DNA of 64,000 nucleotides, from positions 3,534,001 through 3,598,000 of the forward strand of contig CP093399.1 in the NCBI GenBank assembly GCA_029027825.1, in the 5' to 3' direction. The notes beneath the pieces were generated by a model. It had not been told where the DNA came from and searched no databases. It saw only the letters and a program-made list of their open reading frames with translations. This DNA comes from Rs1 sp029027825 (lineage in GTDB: Bacteria > Pseudomonadota > Gammaproteobacteria > Pseudomonadales > Balneatricaceae). Each line of letters begins with the position of its first letter. The stretch's first letter is position 1. Shown piece after piece: positions 17,951 through 26,789 of the stretch. Both the position numbers and the translations under genes were made by a program.

Positions 17951-18577
17951 CTAGCCAATTTTCTGACTATTGAGCTGCAGCCACTGCAACGCAATGATGG
18001 CAATTGCATTGTCAATCTCACCACTTTTCAACATGGAAAATGCGACTGCAGCAGGTAGTACGTGCACTTTAATGTCCTCTCCTTCCTCAGCTAGACCATA
18101 TACTCCACCGGCAATAGTCGAGTCAATATTGGCACAAAACAAATCGATGTACTCTCGCACCCCACCTGGACTAGGGGTAAATTTATAAATGTGTTCTAAC
18201 CCTTGGATTTTAAGACCTGTCTCTTCAAAACACTCGCGCGCGGCGACACTTTCAATGTTCTCATTAGGCTCGACAATACCAGCCACTACCTCAAGTAACC
18301 ACGGGCTTTTAGACTGACCTAACGCGCCGATCCTAAACTGCTCCACCATCACTACGGTATCTCGTGCGGCATCATAAAGTAAAACCGCCACCACATTTGG
18401 CTTGTCGATCAGATCACGCTTGACGCTGATAGACTCACCGCCAAAACTTCGATGCCGCACATTCAACTCTCTCAATTGATAAAAGCTTTCAGCAATCAAC
18501 AGATCATCCAGTACTTCAACATCTTGTCGATTGAATTGCGGCTGCCAAGGACCGTTCGACGCAGTTTTTTTATCCAT
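17951..18577 (-). CDS. nudF: ADP-ribose pyrophosphatase (Nudix)
   Basis: NudF hydrolyses ADP-ribose to AMP and ribose-5-phosphate. The 208-residue protein has a complete Nudix box, GIVEPNENIESVAARECFEE followed by TGL, with the metal-binding REcfEE core. The preceding WLLEVVAG and the following FTPSPGGVREYIDLFCA fit the ADPRase subfamily. It is the first gene of the nudF-yqiB-cpdA-yqiA series on the minus strand. Confidence 0.93.
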   Translation of the reverse strand: MDKKTASNGPWQPQFNRQDVEVLDDLLIAESFYQLRELNVRHRSFGGESISVKRDLIDKPNVVAVLLYDAARDTVVMVEQFRIGALGQSKSPWLLEVVAGIVEPNENIESVAARECFEETGLKIQGLEHIYKFTPSPGGVREYIDLFCANIDSTIAGGVYGLAEEGEDIKVHVLPAAVAFSMLKSGEIDNAIAIIALQWLQLNSQKIG

Positions 18578-18609
18578 AAATCACCGCCTGTTATTAAATA
18601 CGAAACTGC

Positions 18610-18786
18610 TTAAAGCTTACAACTCAGACAGTCTTCAAAATCTAGCTCTGCTAATTCCCGACGCTCTAGCAAGGCAGTTTTTAGTCTTTGCTGCAGCTCT
18701 ATAGCGAGAGCTTCATCGGCTTTAATCGCCGCTCTGGCACACAGATCAACCAATACGTTGAGTTCATCTACAGTAAAATCATTCAT
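18610..18786 (-). CDS. Small hypothetical protein, 58 residues
   Basis: An ATG-initiated frame at 18784-18786 encodes 58 residues, MNDFTVDELNVLVDLCARAA then a Lys/Glu/Ala/Leu-rich helical stretch, ending in EDCLSCKL. It has a strong ribosome binding site, GAGGAA, about 6 bases upstream. It fills the space between recJ (16 bases upstream) and nudF (32 bases downstream) in the same direction, so it is likely cotranscribed. It is predicted to be mostly helical with a terminal CxxC. I do not recognise the family. Confidence 0.6.
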   Translation of the reverse strand: MNDFTVDELNVLVDLCARAAIKADEALAIELQQRLKTALLERRELAELDFEDCLSCKL

Positions 18787-18802
18787 GGTTTTTCCTCTTC
18801 AA

Positions 18803-20563
18803 TTATATTTGTATGTGTTCAACCAGCAACTGCACACTGCGCTTACCGCGAAATTCGTTAACATCTAACTTATAGACGACCCGCACTTGCTCTATCGATT
18901 CATCAGGCCAAACACTCTCGTCAATATTAAAATAAATAGCGTCAATTGCCAGACCTGTTTCTGGCTCCATTAACACTAATTTCAAGTGCTTTTTACCCAC
19001 AATTCGCTGCTGGATAATTTTAAATTGATTATCAAATAACGGCTCATTAAAACTGTGCCCCCAGGGGCCTGCATCACGAAATAAAGTCGCGAGCTGAATA
19101 TTGATATCCGCTGCCACTAAAGGCCCATCAGTCAACAGGGTTAAAGTTAAATTGTCTTTATCGACGGATGCCTGCACCACCTGATCAAAAGCTAGTTTAA
19201 ATCGTTCGAGATCACTGGCTGCAATAGTTAACCCTGACGCCATCGCATGACCACCAAATTTTTTAATCAACCCGGGGTTTCTGGCGGCAATTAACGCTAA
19301 CCCATCTCTTAAATGATAACCGGGAATGGATCGAGCAGAGCCTTTCAACTCGCCGCTATCACCCGGCGCAAAGGCAACCACTGGCCGATGCAGTTTATCT
19401 TTGATACGCGAGGCGAGAATTCCAATCACCCCTTGATGCCACGAACTATCATATAGACACAGCCCGATTGGCAGAGTTTTTCCGACCTCCCCCTCCCCTG
19501 ACTGATCAGCTAGGTCGGACTCGATCTTTTCTAAGAATTGCAGTGCCTGACTTTGCATGCCCTGCTCTATCTCTCGCCTCTCTATATTGAGTCGATCTAA
19601 AGTGAGCGCATATTCGCGCGCAACTTCTTGATCCTCACACAACAGGCACTCAATTCCGATTGACATGTCGTCTAAACGACCCGCTGCGTTCAGCCTAGGC
19701 GCTACAGCAAAACCTAAATCACTGGCTACCAAGGTATCTAGTCGACGGTTGGCTATTTCCAATAACGCCTTTAAGCCCGGGCGCATACGACCGGCGCGAA
19801 TCCGCTGCAATCCCTGATAAACTAGAGTACGATTATTGTGCTCAAGTGGCACTACATCTGCCACGGTGCCTAAGGCGACTAAGTCTAGCAGCGAAGCTAA
19901 ATTAGGTGGCGCTATCGATTGTCGAGTGAACCACTCCATAGCCTGCAACTTGCGACGCAGGGCAATTAGCAGATAAAAAACCACTCCCACCCCACAAGTT
20001 GACTTTGCGCCAAACAGACAATCTTTACGGTTAGGATTAACTATTGCGATAGCATCGGGCAGCTCGTCACCGGCGAGATGGTGATCGGTTACCACCACGT
20101 CTATGCCAAGTGAATTAGCTTTTGCCACACCTTCAATACTAGAGACGCCATTATCTACGGTAATAATTAGCTGCGGCTCATCTTGGGCTGCCACTTCAAC
20201 AATTTCAGGAGATAAACCATAGCCAAATTCAAACCGGTTAGGCACTAAGTAATCAACATCAGCGACCCCCATCATCCGCAAGCCAAGCATTAACACCACA
20301 GTGCTGGTTGCGCCATCGCAATCGAAGTCTCCGATCACTAGCACTTTTTCCGCTTCAGTGATGGCCCTAGCGACTCTGTCGGTGGCAATGTCTATATCTT
20401 TTAAACCTGAATCCGGCAATAAATCTTTTAAGGCACGCCCTAATTGCGCTTGATCAGTAATGCCACGCGCCGCATACACTTTAGCTAAAGGCTCTGCTAC
20501 CTGCGAAAAAATAGCGGCGTTATAATCAATACTAGCTCTTCTTTTTATTTCAACTTTATGCAC
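18803..20563 (-). CDS. recJ: Single-stranded-DNA-specific exonuclease RecJ
   Basis: RecJ degrades single-stranded DNA 5'->3' in recombination and mismatch repair. The 586-residue product has the DHH-phosphoesterase motifs VLVIGDFDCDGATST, LIITVDNGVSS, VVTDHHLAGDELP and the DHHA1 segment KFGGHAMASGLTI. Length is typical (577 in E. coli). The start is GTG without an obvious ribosome binding site, so the true N terminus could differ by a few residues. Confidence 0.95.
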   Translation of the reverse strand: MHKVEIKRRASIDYNAAIFSQVAEPLAKVYAARGITDQAQLGRALKDLLPDSGLKDIDIATDRVARAITEAEKVLVIGDFDCDGATSTVVLMLGLRMMGVADVDYLVPNRFEFGYGLSPEIVEVAAQDEPQLIITVDNGVSSIEGVAKANSLGIDVVVTDHHLAGDELPDAIAIVNPNRKDCLFGAKSTCGVGVVFYLLIALRRKLQAMEWFTRQSIAPPNLASLLDLVALGTVADVVPLEHNNRTLVYQGLQRIRAGRMRPGLKALLEIANRRLDTLVASDLGFAVAPRLNAAGRLDDMSIGIECLLCEDQEVAREYALTLDRLNIERREIEQGMQSQALQFLEKIESDLADQSGEGEVGKTLPIGLCLYDSSWHQGVIGILASRIKDKLHRPVVAFAPGDSGELKGSARSIPGYHLRDGLALIAARNPGLIKKFGGHAMASGLTIAASDLERFKLAFDQVVQASVDKDNLTLTLLTDGPLVAADINIQLATLFRDAGPWGHSFNEPLFDNQFKIIQQRIVGKKHLKLVLMEPETGLAIDAIYFNIDESVWPDESIEQVRVVYKLDVNEFRGKRSVQLLVEHIQI

Positions 20564-20612
20564 TTATTGAACCATTGTGATGGATTAATTAACATTTCTA
20601 AACGATGGGAAT

Positions 20613-21407
20613 TTAATTTGGGCTGGGAAACAGCTGATCTGTTTTACCTGTGTAGTGATACACGACTAATCCAATCCACTCTTTCAGAGTAAAACTTAAA
20701 TCTCTGACATGCATCCAATACTTAGGTTCAAGACGCAAACCATCGGCCGTGTTTGAGTAGTAATCAACCGGGTAGGCGATCACATCCCAACCTCTCAATC
20801 TGAAGATCCCCATAGACCTTGGCATATGAAAAGCAGACGTCACCAGCAGCCAGCGCCCCGCTGGTCGCGCCCCTAACAACTCTTCACTTAAGGTGGCATT
20901 TTCATAGGTGTTTCTGGACTGTTTCTCCCATAAAACTCTCTGCCCAACTCCCTGCTCTAAAAACCACTTTTGCATAGCGCTGCCAGCAACACTCTCAGGG
21001 TGCAGCAAGCTGCCACTGCCTCCGGTAAAGATGATTTTGGCATTTGGATAAGCTCGCGCTAAAGCAGGTATCGCCATCATTCTTTCGGCGGCCTGATTAA
21101 ACTGCGCCACTTGCCATTCTAACCCTAAGCCACCCCTTTCTGCGCCACCTAAAATGATAATCCCCTCAATGTCTTTCTCCATAGTAGCCGGTCTGGGAAA
21201 ACGCTTTTCCAAGGGCCTTAATAAAACATCAGCCACCGGAAAAAACATGATGATTAACAGGCAAGCTAAACTGCCACTTAACAATCTTAATCCCCATTTT
21301 GAGTTTCCGGCAATCAAGGCTGTAGAGATAAAAATTAAAATAATAAGAAAATGATCTGGACTGGCAACAAACCAAAATATTTTTGACAATATATAAAACA
21401 AATCCAT
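20613..21407 (-). CDS. YdcF/ElyC-like DUF218 membrane protein
   Basis: The 264-residue protein has two N-terminal membrane segments (about 15-30 and 38-58) and then a DUF218 domain: GIIILGGAERG, KIIFTGGSGSL, RNTYENA and LLVTSAFHMPRSMGIFRL. The layout matches ElyC, which in E. coli affects cell-envelope and peptidoglycan precursor metabolism. The specific activity is unknown. It lies between recJ and the hom-thrC operon on the same strand, separated from thrC by a terminator. Confidence 0.8.
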   Translation of the reverse strand: MDLFYILSKIFWFVASPDHFLIILIFISTALIAGNSKWGLRLLSGSLACLLIIMFFPVADVLLRPLEKRFPRPATMEKDIEGIIILGGAERGGLGLEWQVAQFNQAAERMMAIPALARAYPNAKIIFTGGSGSLLHPESVAGSAMQKWFLEQGVGQRVLWEKQSRNTYENATLSEELLGARPAGRWLLVTSAFHMPRSMGIFRLRGWDVIAYPVDYYSNTADGLRLEPKYWMHVRDLSFTLKEWIGLVVYHYTGKTDQLFPSPN

Positions 21408-21473
21408 CGTTACACCTTAATAAATTGAGATAAAAACTAGTCGAACTCAGTAAATGCCAATAGCTGTCGCCAT

Positions 21474-21499
21474 TAAAAAAGGCCCGTTAACACGAGCCT
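21474..21499 (-). terminator. Rho-independent terminator of hom-thrC
   Basis: On the minus strand, AGGCTCGT and ACGGGCCT form an 8-bp stem (one G-U pair) with a 4-base loop, followed directly by six U residues. It begins about 22 bases after the thrC stop. Confidence 0.85.
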
Positions 21500-21521
21500 C
21501 TGGCTATTCATTCAAGCTAAT

Positions 21522-22910
21522 TTAAATAAGTTTATCAAGCATATATTTCTGTACCGCTGACAAATCATTAGCGATAACATCAAACGATTCTGGACGTTCG
21601 AATAAGCCAGTCAAATGCTCAGGCAACGGCGGAACTTCAAGACCTGCCTGAGCAATAGCATCGGGAAACTTAACTGGATGAGCTGTCGCCAAGGTAATCA
21701 TAGGTATTGATTTATCAGCATTTAAGTCCCGTCCTGCCTGCACACCTATAGCAGTGTGGGGATCAAGTAGATAGCCAGTTTCAGCGTGTACTTGTTTTAT
21801 GGTAGCGCAAGTTTGCTGATCACTGATTGCCGCACTATCAAAAATAGTCTTAAGCTTATCAGCTTGCTCTTTGGGCAGAGCAACCGACCCGGTTTTAAAG
21901 CGGTTAAGTAATTCATTAATTGCCGCCCCATCTTGATTGTAAAGATCGAAAAGCAAACGCTCAAAATTAGATGAGACCATGATATCCATTGACGGAGACA
22001 AGGTATGCTGTAAAGGACTTTTAGAGATGTCATTTGCGGAGATGGCGCGATGCAATATATCATTGCTGTTAGTGGCGACCACCAATTGCTTTATCGGCAA
22101 ACCCATTTGTTTTGCTAGGTAGCCTGCAAATATATCGCCAAAATTACCGGTAGGCACCGAGAAAGAAACTTCCCTGTGTGGCCCACCCAGCGCAATCGAG
22201 GCGCTAAAATAATAGACTATTTGCGACATAATGCGCGCCCAATTGATCGAGTTAACCGCTCCTAACTTACGTCCTTGTAAAAAGCCTTGATCGGCAAAAC
22301 TGGCTTTTACCATTTCCTGACAATCATCAAAATTACCAGAAATAGCTATATTGTGCACATTATCACTCAGTACACAGGTCATCTGCCGACGTTGCACTTC
22401 AGATACTTTGTTGTGCGGGTGCATGATAAATATATCCACGCACTCACTGTGACGGCACCCCTCAATAGCAGCCGAGCCAGTATCGCCAGATGTCGCCCCT
22501 AAAATAACCAGTTTTTCAGCGCGCTTTTTTAAAAAATGATCCATTAGCCGACCCAAAAGCTGTAACGCAAAATCTTTAAACGCTAAGGTCGGACCGTGGA
22601 ACAACTCTAAAACCCATTCATTACTGCCAAGCTCTTTTAACGGTGCAACAGCACTGTGATCAAAACCATCATAAGTTTCGTCAATCATCTGTTTTAGCTC
22701 GATATCGTTGACGCTACCCGCAATGAAGGGAGATATGATTTTAAAGGCCAAGTCTGCATAACTTAAACCGGACCAAGCAGCAATTTCTGCACGACTAAAT
22801 ACCGGTAGTTCTTTCGGCACATACAAGCCGCCGTCACTAGCTAAACCAGCTAACAGTACTTCTTCGAAATTTAATTCAGCCGCCTGACCGCGAGTAGATA
22901 TATATTTCAT
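21522..22910 (-). CDS. thrC: Threonine synthase
   Basis: ThrC converts O-phosphohomoserine to threonine with PLP. The 462-residue protein shows STRGQAAELNFEEVLLAGLA at the N terminus, the PLP lysine in GPTLAFKDFALQLLGRL, GATSGDTGSAAIEG as the phosphate-binding loop, and PTGNFGDIFAGYLAKQMGLP. It lies 11 bases downstream of hom as one operon and is followed by an intrinsic terminator. Confidence 0.96.
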   Translation of the reverse strand: MKYISTRGQAAELNFEEVLLAGLASDGGLYVPKELPVFSRAEIAAWSGLSYADLAFKIISPFIAGSVNDIELKQMIDETYDGFDHSAVAPLKELGSNEWVLELFHGPTLAFKDFALQLLGRLMDHFLKKRAEKLVILGATSGDTGSAAIEGCRHSECVDIFIMHPHNKVSEVQRRQMTCVLSDNVHNIAISGNFDDCQEMVKASFADQGFLQGRKLGAVNSINWARIMSQIVYYFSASIALGGPHREVSFSVPTGNFGDIFAGYLAKQMGLPIKQLVVATNSNDILHRAISANDISKSPLQHTLSPSMDIMVSSNFERLLFDLYNQDGAAINELLNRFKTGSVALPKEQADKLKTIFDSAAISDQQTCATIKQVHAETGYLLDPHTAIGVQAGRDLNADKSIPMITLATAHPVKFPDAIAQAGLEVPPLPEHLTGLFERPESFDVIANDLSAVQKYMLDKLI

Positions 22911-22921
22911 GTTTTGCTACC

Positions 22922-24217
22922 TTATAAATGTTCTACACGGATTCTAGTAACTACACCTAAGGTGCTTTCAAGAGCTTCGATAGTGGCTATCGCTTGATTC
23001 ATTTTATGCTCGACCACGCTTTGCGTAAGCAGTATAACCGGGACATAATCTTGGTCTGTTTCTTTTTGCACTATGGCTTCAATGTTAATGCCGTAGTCAC
23101 CTAATATTTTAGTGACTGCCGCTAATACTCCAGGCTTTTCAGCCGCCTTAATGTGCAGATAATAGCCCGTCTCAGTTTGATCCATAGCTAATACTGGGGT
23201 GTTTAGCAGTTGCTCCGATTGAAAACCTAGTGGTGGAACAGCAACTGCCTGTGCGCTATTTAAATTGCGAGCAATATCAATAATATCGGCAATCACAGCA
23301 GACGCTGTTGCCTCGTCTCCAGCACCCGCACCATAATGCAAGGTTTGACCGACGGCGTCAGCGTCTACCAACACTGCATTCATCACACCATTGACGTTAG
23401 CTAATAAGGTTTGTTTGGGAATCATGGTCGGATGAACCCGCAGCTCTATCCCCTGTGCGGTTCTTCTAGCGATCCCTAAATGTTTAATCCGATAACCGAG
23501 TTCATCCGCAAATTTGACATCTTCAGCCGTTACTTTACCAATACCTTCGGTATAAGCTTTGTCGAACTGTAGTGGAATACCATAGGCGATTGACGCCATA
23601 ATGGTTAATTTATGTGCGGCATCGATACCTTCAACATCGAAAGTAGGATCGGCCTCAGCATAGCCAAGCACTTGAGCCTCTGCTAATACATCGGTAAAAT
23701 CTCGACCTTTTTGCTGCATTTCAGTCAAAATAAAGTTGCCCGTACCGTTGATAATACCAGCGATGCTATTAATTTGATTCGCCGCTAACCCCTCGCGCAG
23801 CGCCTTGATAATTGGGATGCCGCCCGCCACCGCCGATTCAAAAGCCACGATCACATTATGCTTTTTCGCCGCGGCAAAAATCTGATTGCCGTGCTCCGCT
23901 ATCAATGCTTTATTGGCCGTCACTACATGCTTACCATTTTCGATGGCCAACATCACAAGCTTCAAGGCAACTTCATAGCCCCCTATCAATTCAACAACAA
24001 TATCAACGTCGGGATTTACAGCGACCTCAAAAATATCACGGGTGGTATTTATACCGGTGGTAATGCAATTAGGATGGTCACGGCGAGCGCCAATTTGTTC
24101 GATAATAATGTCGCATCCAACACGGCGGCTAATCTCTTGCGCATTGCGTGTTAATACATTAAATGTACCGCTACCAACAGTACCCAAACCACATATTCCA
24201 ATTTTTACCGGTTTCAA
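22922..24217 (-). CDS. hom: Homoserine dehydrogenase (monofunctional, ACT-containing)
   Basis: Hom reduces aspartate-semialdehyde to homoserine. The protein has the Rossmann motif GICGLGTVGSG, the homoserine dehydrogenase signature around AEADPTFDVEGIDAAHKL (catalytic Asp/Lys region) and a C-terminal ACT domain (YYLHIKAAEKPGVLAAVTKI) for feedback control. I chose the TTG at 24215-24217 (reads MKPVKIGICGLG), which matches the N terminus of pseudomonad homologues as I recall them and has GAGGG just upstream, over a TTG five codons earlier. This gives 431 residues. Confidence 0.95.
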   Translation of the reverse strand: MKPVKIGICGLGTVGSGTFNVLTRNAQEISRRVGCDIIIEQIGARRDHPNCITTGINTTRDIFEVAVNPDVDIVVELIGGYEVALKLVMLAIENGKHVVTANKALIAEHGNQIFAAAKKHNVIVAFESAVAGGIPIIKALREGLAANQINSIAGIINGTGNFILTEMQQKGRDFTDVLAEAQVLGYAEADPTFDVEGIDAAHKLTIMASIAYGIPLQFDKAYTEGIGKVTAEDVKFADELGYRIKHLGIARRTAQGIELRVHPTMIPKQTLLANVNGVMNAVLVDADAVGQTLHYGAGAGDEATASAVIADIIDIARNLNSAQAVAVPPLGFQSEQLLNTPVLAMDQTETGYYLHIKAAEKPGVLAAVTKILGDYGINIEAIVQKETDQDYVPVILLTQSVVEHKMNQAIATIEALESTLGVVTRIRVEHL

Positions 24218-24232
24218 ACTAAACCCTCGCAA

Positions 24233-25022
24233 TCAACTTTACTCTGATTATTTTTCAATACGAAAAATAGTGGACCGATAGTATATCTAAGATAGACAGC
24301 ACAAACTATTACCAGATTATTAATTAATCAAAGTATTTCGTATTAATAGACAGCACTTAAAAATATATAGACTAAAGTGCCGACAGGATGCCATTTACGA
24401 GTGTTTTAATGCGTCTGACGAGGCTGCCTAGCATTTAATTGGATTGATGCACTTTAATTGGGGTTGGGGTTGTTGGGATCAATACATTTCCTGATTAGCC
24501 ATGTGTCTCCGCCACAGTGCAGCAAAAGATGCTTTTAATCTCTTCTCTGTGTCCCCTGTGCCCTCTGTGGTAAAACCAATCCTTTAAAGATTTTTTCACC
24601 ACAGAGGACACGGAGGCGCTGCGCTGCACAGAGGGAAAACAAAACACTACCTGATTAGTGCTGTGTCTTCATAGACTAACCTAAAGTAAAAAAAAATTAC
24701 AAATAAATGACCTGGCTATAATCTAAACTATTATTAAATGATAAAAATATATTATGACTTCGCTTAACTTGTTGGAATTAATCACTTTGTTAAACAGCTG
24801 TCAAGTCAAGCGGAGTATGATGGTCAATCAGGAAACATTTTGATCGCGACAAAGTGTAACGAAGAAAATTCTGTAGGCTCGATAAGTTACTTATTTCGAG
24901 CGGTTTAAATTCATCAGTCTTAAAACTATAAACGTGAGCGACTTTCGATTGAATAAAACTCACTAAACGACCAACTAAACCTCCTATAAGGCTTAGCAAG
25001 ACGCTTAATGTAGAGTAATTTA
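24233..25022. other. Long intergenic region between dsbC and hom
   Basis: About 800 bases without a convincing gene. It contains an inverted-repeat element near 24490-24670. A 69-codon minus-strand frame at 24790-24999 exists, but it has no recognised family and little other support, so I do not call it a gene. The hom promoter should lie near the lower-coordinate end (24230-24350). Confidence 0.5.
24490..24670. repeat. Inverted-repeat element with CCTCTGTGG arms, flanked by direct repeats
   Basis: The left arm CTGTGCCCTCTGTGGTAAAA (24556-24575) is complementary, with few mismatches, to the right arm TTTTTTCACCACAGAGGACA (24591-24610). Imperfect direct repeats CTGATTAGCCATGTGTCTCC (24491-24510) and CTGATTAGTGCTGTGTCTTC (24651-24670), 15 of 20 or better identical, bracket it. 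It resembles short non-autonomous elements; I see no coding capacity. Confidence 0.6.
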
Positions 25023-25772
25023 TCAGAGCAAGCCCAAGTCATTTAACAAGCTTTTTGTGGAAGCGAACCCAGCAATTTTCACCCCTGCTTCGGTAAAGAT
25101 GGAAGGGGTAGCATTCACTCCCAACTCATGCCCTAAACGAAACTGCTTGTTCACTGGGTTATCACATTTAATACTGGCAATCCGCTGTTTTGACTTAGCG
25201 GCAGTTAACGCTACGGCAGGATCTTTCGCACACCATATCGACTCCATTTGCCGCGCAACATCAGATCCAACGCCCGCCCGAGGAAACGCCATGTACTTAA
25301 TGGTCACTCCATTTTTCTGCAATTGCGGGATCGCTTTGTGTAACTTTTGACAATAGTAACAATCAATGTCTGTAAATACCGTGATCGCTGCTTTTTCTTC
25401 GCCGATAGCGGCGTACACTATTTGCTCTTTTACTGGCACTTTAGCTAAGGTCTTCGCCACCCTAGCCTGAAACTTTCGCTCGGACAGGTTGACAAAACCG
25501 TGATCTAAACTCAGATTATACATCTGCCCGATCATCAGGTATTCAGCTTTAGCATCTGAAAATATTACCTCACCTGTTTTCAAAGTAATTTCGTACATAC
25601 CAGGCCATGGAGACTCGACTAGACTTGCAACTGCTATATTGGGATTAATAGTCTTCAATTTTTTAGCAATTGATTCTTCGAGGGAAACTGCGACAGCATT
25701 GACCGACAACGATAACAACAACGTCATTAACACTATCAATTTGTTACTCAACCGTGATTTCTTATACAACAT
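25023..25772 (-). CDS. dsbC: Thiol:disulfide interchange protein DsbC
   Basis: DsbC is the periplasmic disulfide isomerase that rearranges wrong disulfides. The product has a signal peptide (NKLIVLMTLLLSLSVNAVAV), an N-terminal dimerisation region (SLEESIAKKLKTINPNIAV) and a thioredoxin-fold domain with active site CYYC in FTDIDCYYCQKLHKAI, plus GVNATPSIFTEAG near the end (cis-Pro loop). The ATG at 25770-25772 has GGA about 8 bases upstream and gives 249 residues; an ATG four codons earlier and a TTG are alternatives. It lies between hom and the xerD-like gene, as in Pseudomonas. Confidence 0.93.
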   Translation of the reverse strand: MLYKKSRLSNKLIVLMTLLLSLSVNAVAVSLEESIAKKLKTINPNIAVASLVESPWPGMYEITLKTGEVIFSDAKAEYLMIGQMYNLSLDHGFVNLSERKFQARVAKTLAKVPVKEQIVYAAIGEEKAAITVFTDIDCYYCQKLHKAIPQLQKNGVTIKYMAFPRAGVGSDVARQMESIWCAKDPAVALTAAKSKQRIASIKCDNPVNKQFRLGHELGVNATPSIFTEAGVKIAGFASTKSLLNDLGLL

Positions 25773-25886
25773 ATTTTTTTCCATATAATACAACGTCAAC
25801 CTTTCAGCGCTAAAATTAGTGAAGCAGGACTTATCTTGATAATGATAAGTATATAAAGTTCAGATTTTACTCAATTATTTACCATA

Positions 25887-26789
25887 TTATGGCATTATAC
25901 GTGAATAACATTGGGTACTAGACACTTCTGCATGCCCCAGCATACTTTGCACCCACAGCAAATTAGCGCCATTTTCTAACAAGTGCGTTGCGAAAGCTCT
26001 CCTCAAGCTCTCAGGTGATACCGGCTGGGTAATTAAGGCCTGCTGGGCATAGCATTGCATACGATACCAAAAGGTTTGTCTAGTCATCTTTCCCGCCCTA
26101 TTACTGAGAAACAGCCAATCATTAACCGGTTGCTTTTCGGCATTTTTTCGCACTGTTTTTAAGTACTTTTTTAACCAAAACAGCGCTTCACTGGTCAACG
26201 GCACAGCCCGAGACTGGGCAGCGCCTTGCGCTAGGCTAATTAAACCTAGCTGCAGATTAACTTGCTGCAAACGCAAGCCAATCAACTCTGATATTTTCAT
26301 TCCCGTTGCATATAACATTTCCAACATGGCTTTATCTCTAAGGCCAATATTACTGGTAGCATTAGGCGCAGCTAACAATTTATCAACTTCTTGGAGTGAT
26401 AAGCCGATCGGTACTGGACGGTGATTTTTTGCCGACTTAATCCCAAAGCATGGATCTGATTGTATTTTTTTACTGATCAGCAACTGCCGATAAAAGCCCT
26501 TTAAACAAGAGACAATACGCGCGTTGGAGCTAGGTTTGAAATTTTCTGTCATCCGCCATATCAAGTAGCGACTTAACACTGCATTATCAACATCGATAAT
26601 CGATAACTGCGAATCCTGTAACCAGCTATTAAAATGTAACAGATCTTGCCGGTAGGCCGCTAAGGTATTTTCCGCTTTCGCACAATCATCGGCTAAGTAC
26701 GCTAAATATAAACCGATCAATTGTAAATTTGCCTCGTCAAGGCTGGATGTAGAGCAGGGTCCATTATCTCCAGCAGGCACTCTCGCCAC
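25887..26789 (-). CDS. XerD-like tyrosine recombinase lacking several catalytic residues
   Basis: The 300-residue protein aligns along its length with XerD: an N-terminal SAM-like core-binding domain (NTLAAYRQDLLHF) and a catalytic domain (MLEMLYATGMKISELIGL, KMTRQTFWYRM, RRAFATHLLENGA, MLGHAEVSSTQCYSRI). However, the first catalytic Arg is Lys165 (XerD: ATGLRVSEL), no lysine lies in the beta-hairpin segment (about 182-200), and the HxLR histidine is Glu260 (SPESLRR). R263, H286 and Y295 remain. The protein stops 5 residues after the tyrosine, so the usual tail is missing. The GTG start overlaps the upstream stop as TAGTG. By position next to dsbC it would be xerD, but it may be inactive or a divergent paralogue. 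Confidence 0.8.
   Translation of the reverse strand: MARVPAGDNGPCSTSSLDEANLQLIGLYLAYLADDCAKAENTLAAYRQDLLHFNSWLQDSQLSIIDVDNAVLSRYLIWRMTENFKPSSNARIVSCLKGFYRQLLISKKIQSDPCFGIKSAKNHRPVPIGLSLQEVDKLLAAPNATSNIGLRDKAMLEMLYATGMKISELIGLRLQQVNLQLGLISLAQGAAQSRAVPLTSEALFWLKKYLKTVRKNAEKQPVNDWLFLSNRAGKMTRQTFWYRMQCYAQQALITQPVSPESLRRAFATHLLENGANLLWVQSMLGHAEVSSTQCYSRIMP

Noticed and set aside
22922..24217. Threonine attenuator upstream of hom
   Set aside because: No leader peptide rich in Thr/Ile codons and no alternative hairpins were visible upstream of the hom start.
24790..24999. 69-codon minus-strand ORF in the dsbC-hom gap
   Set aside because: No recognised family, no clear ribosome binding site and no operon context; kept only as intergenic.
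25887..26789. The tyrosine recombinase as an integrase marking a genomic island
   Set aside because: Its neighbours are conserved core genes in the order known for xerD, it has XerD-type sequence throughout, and no attachment-site repeats are seen beside it.
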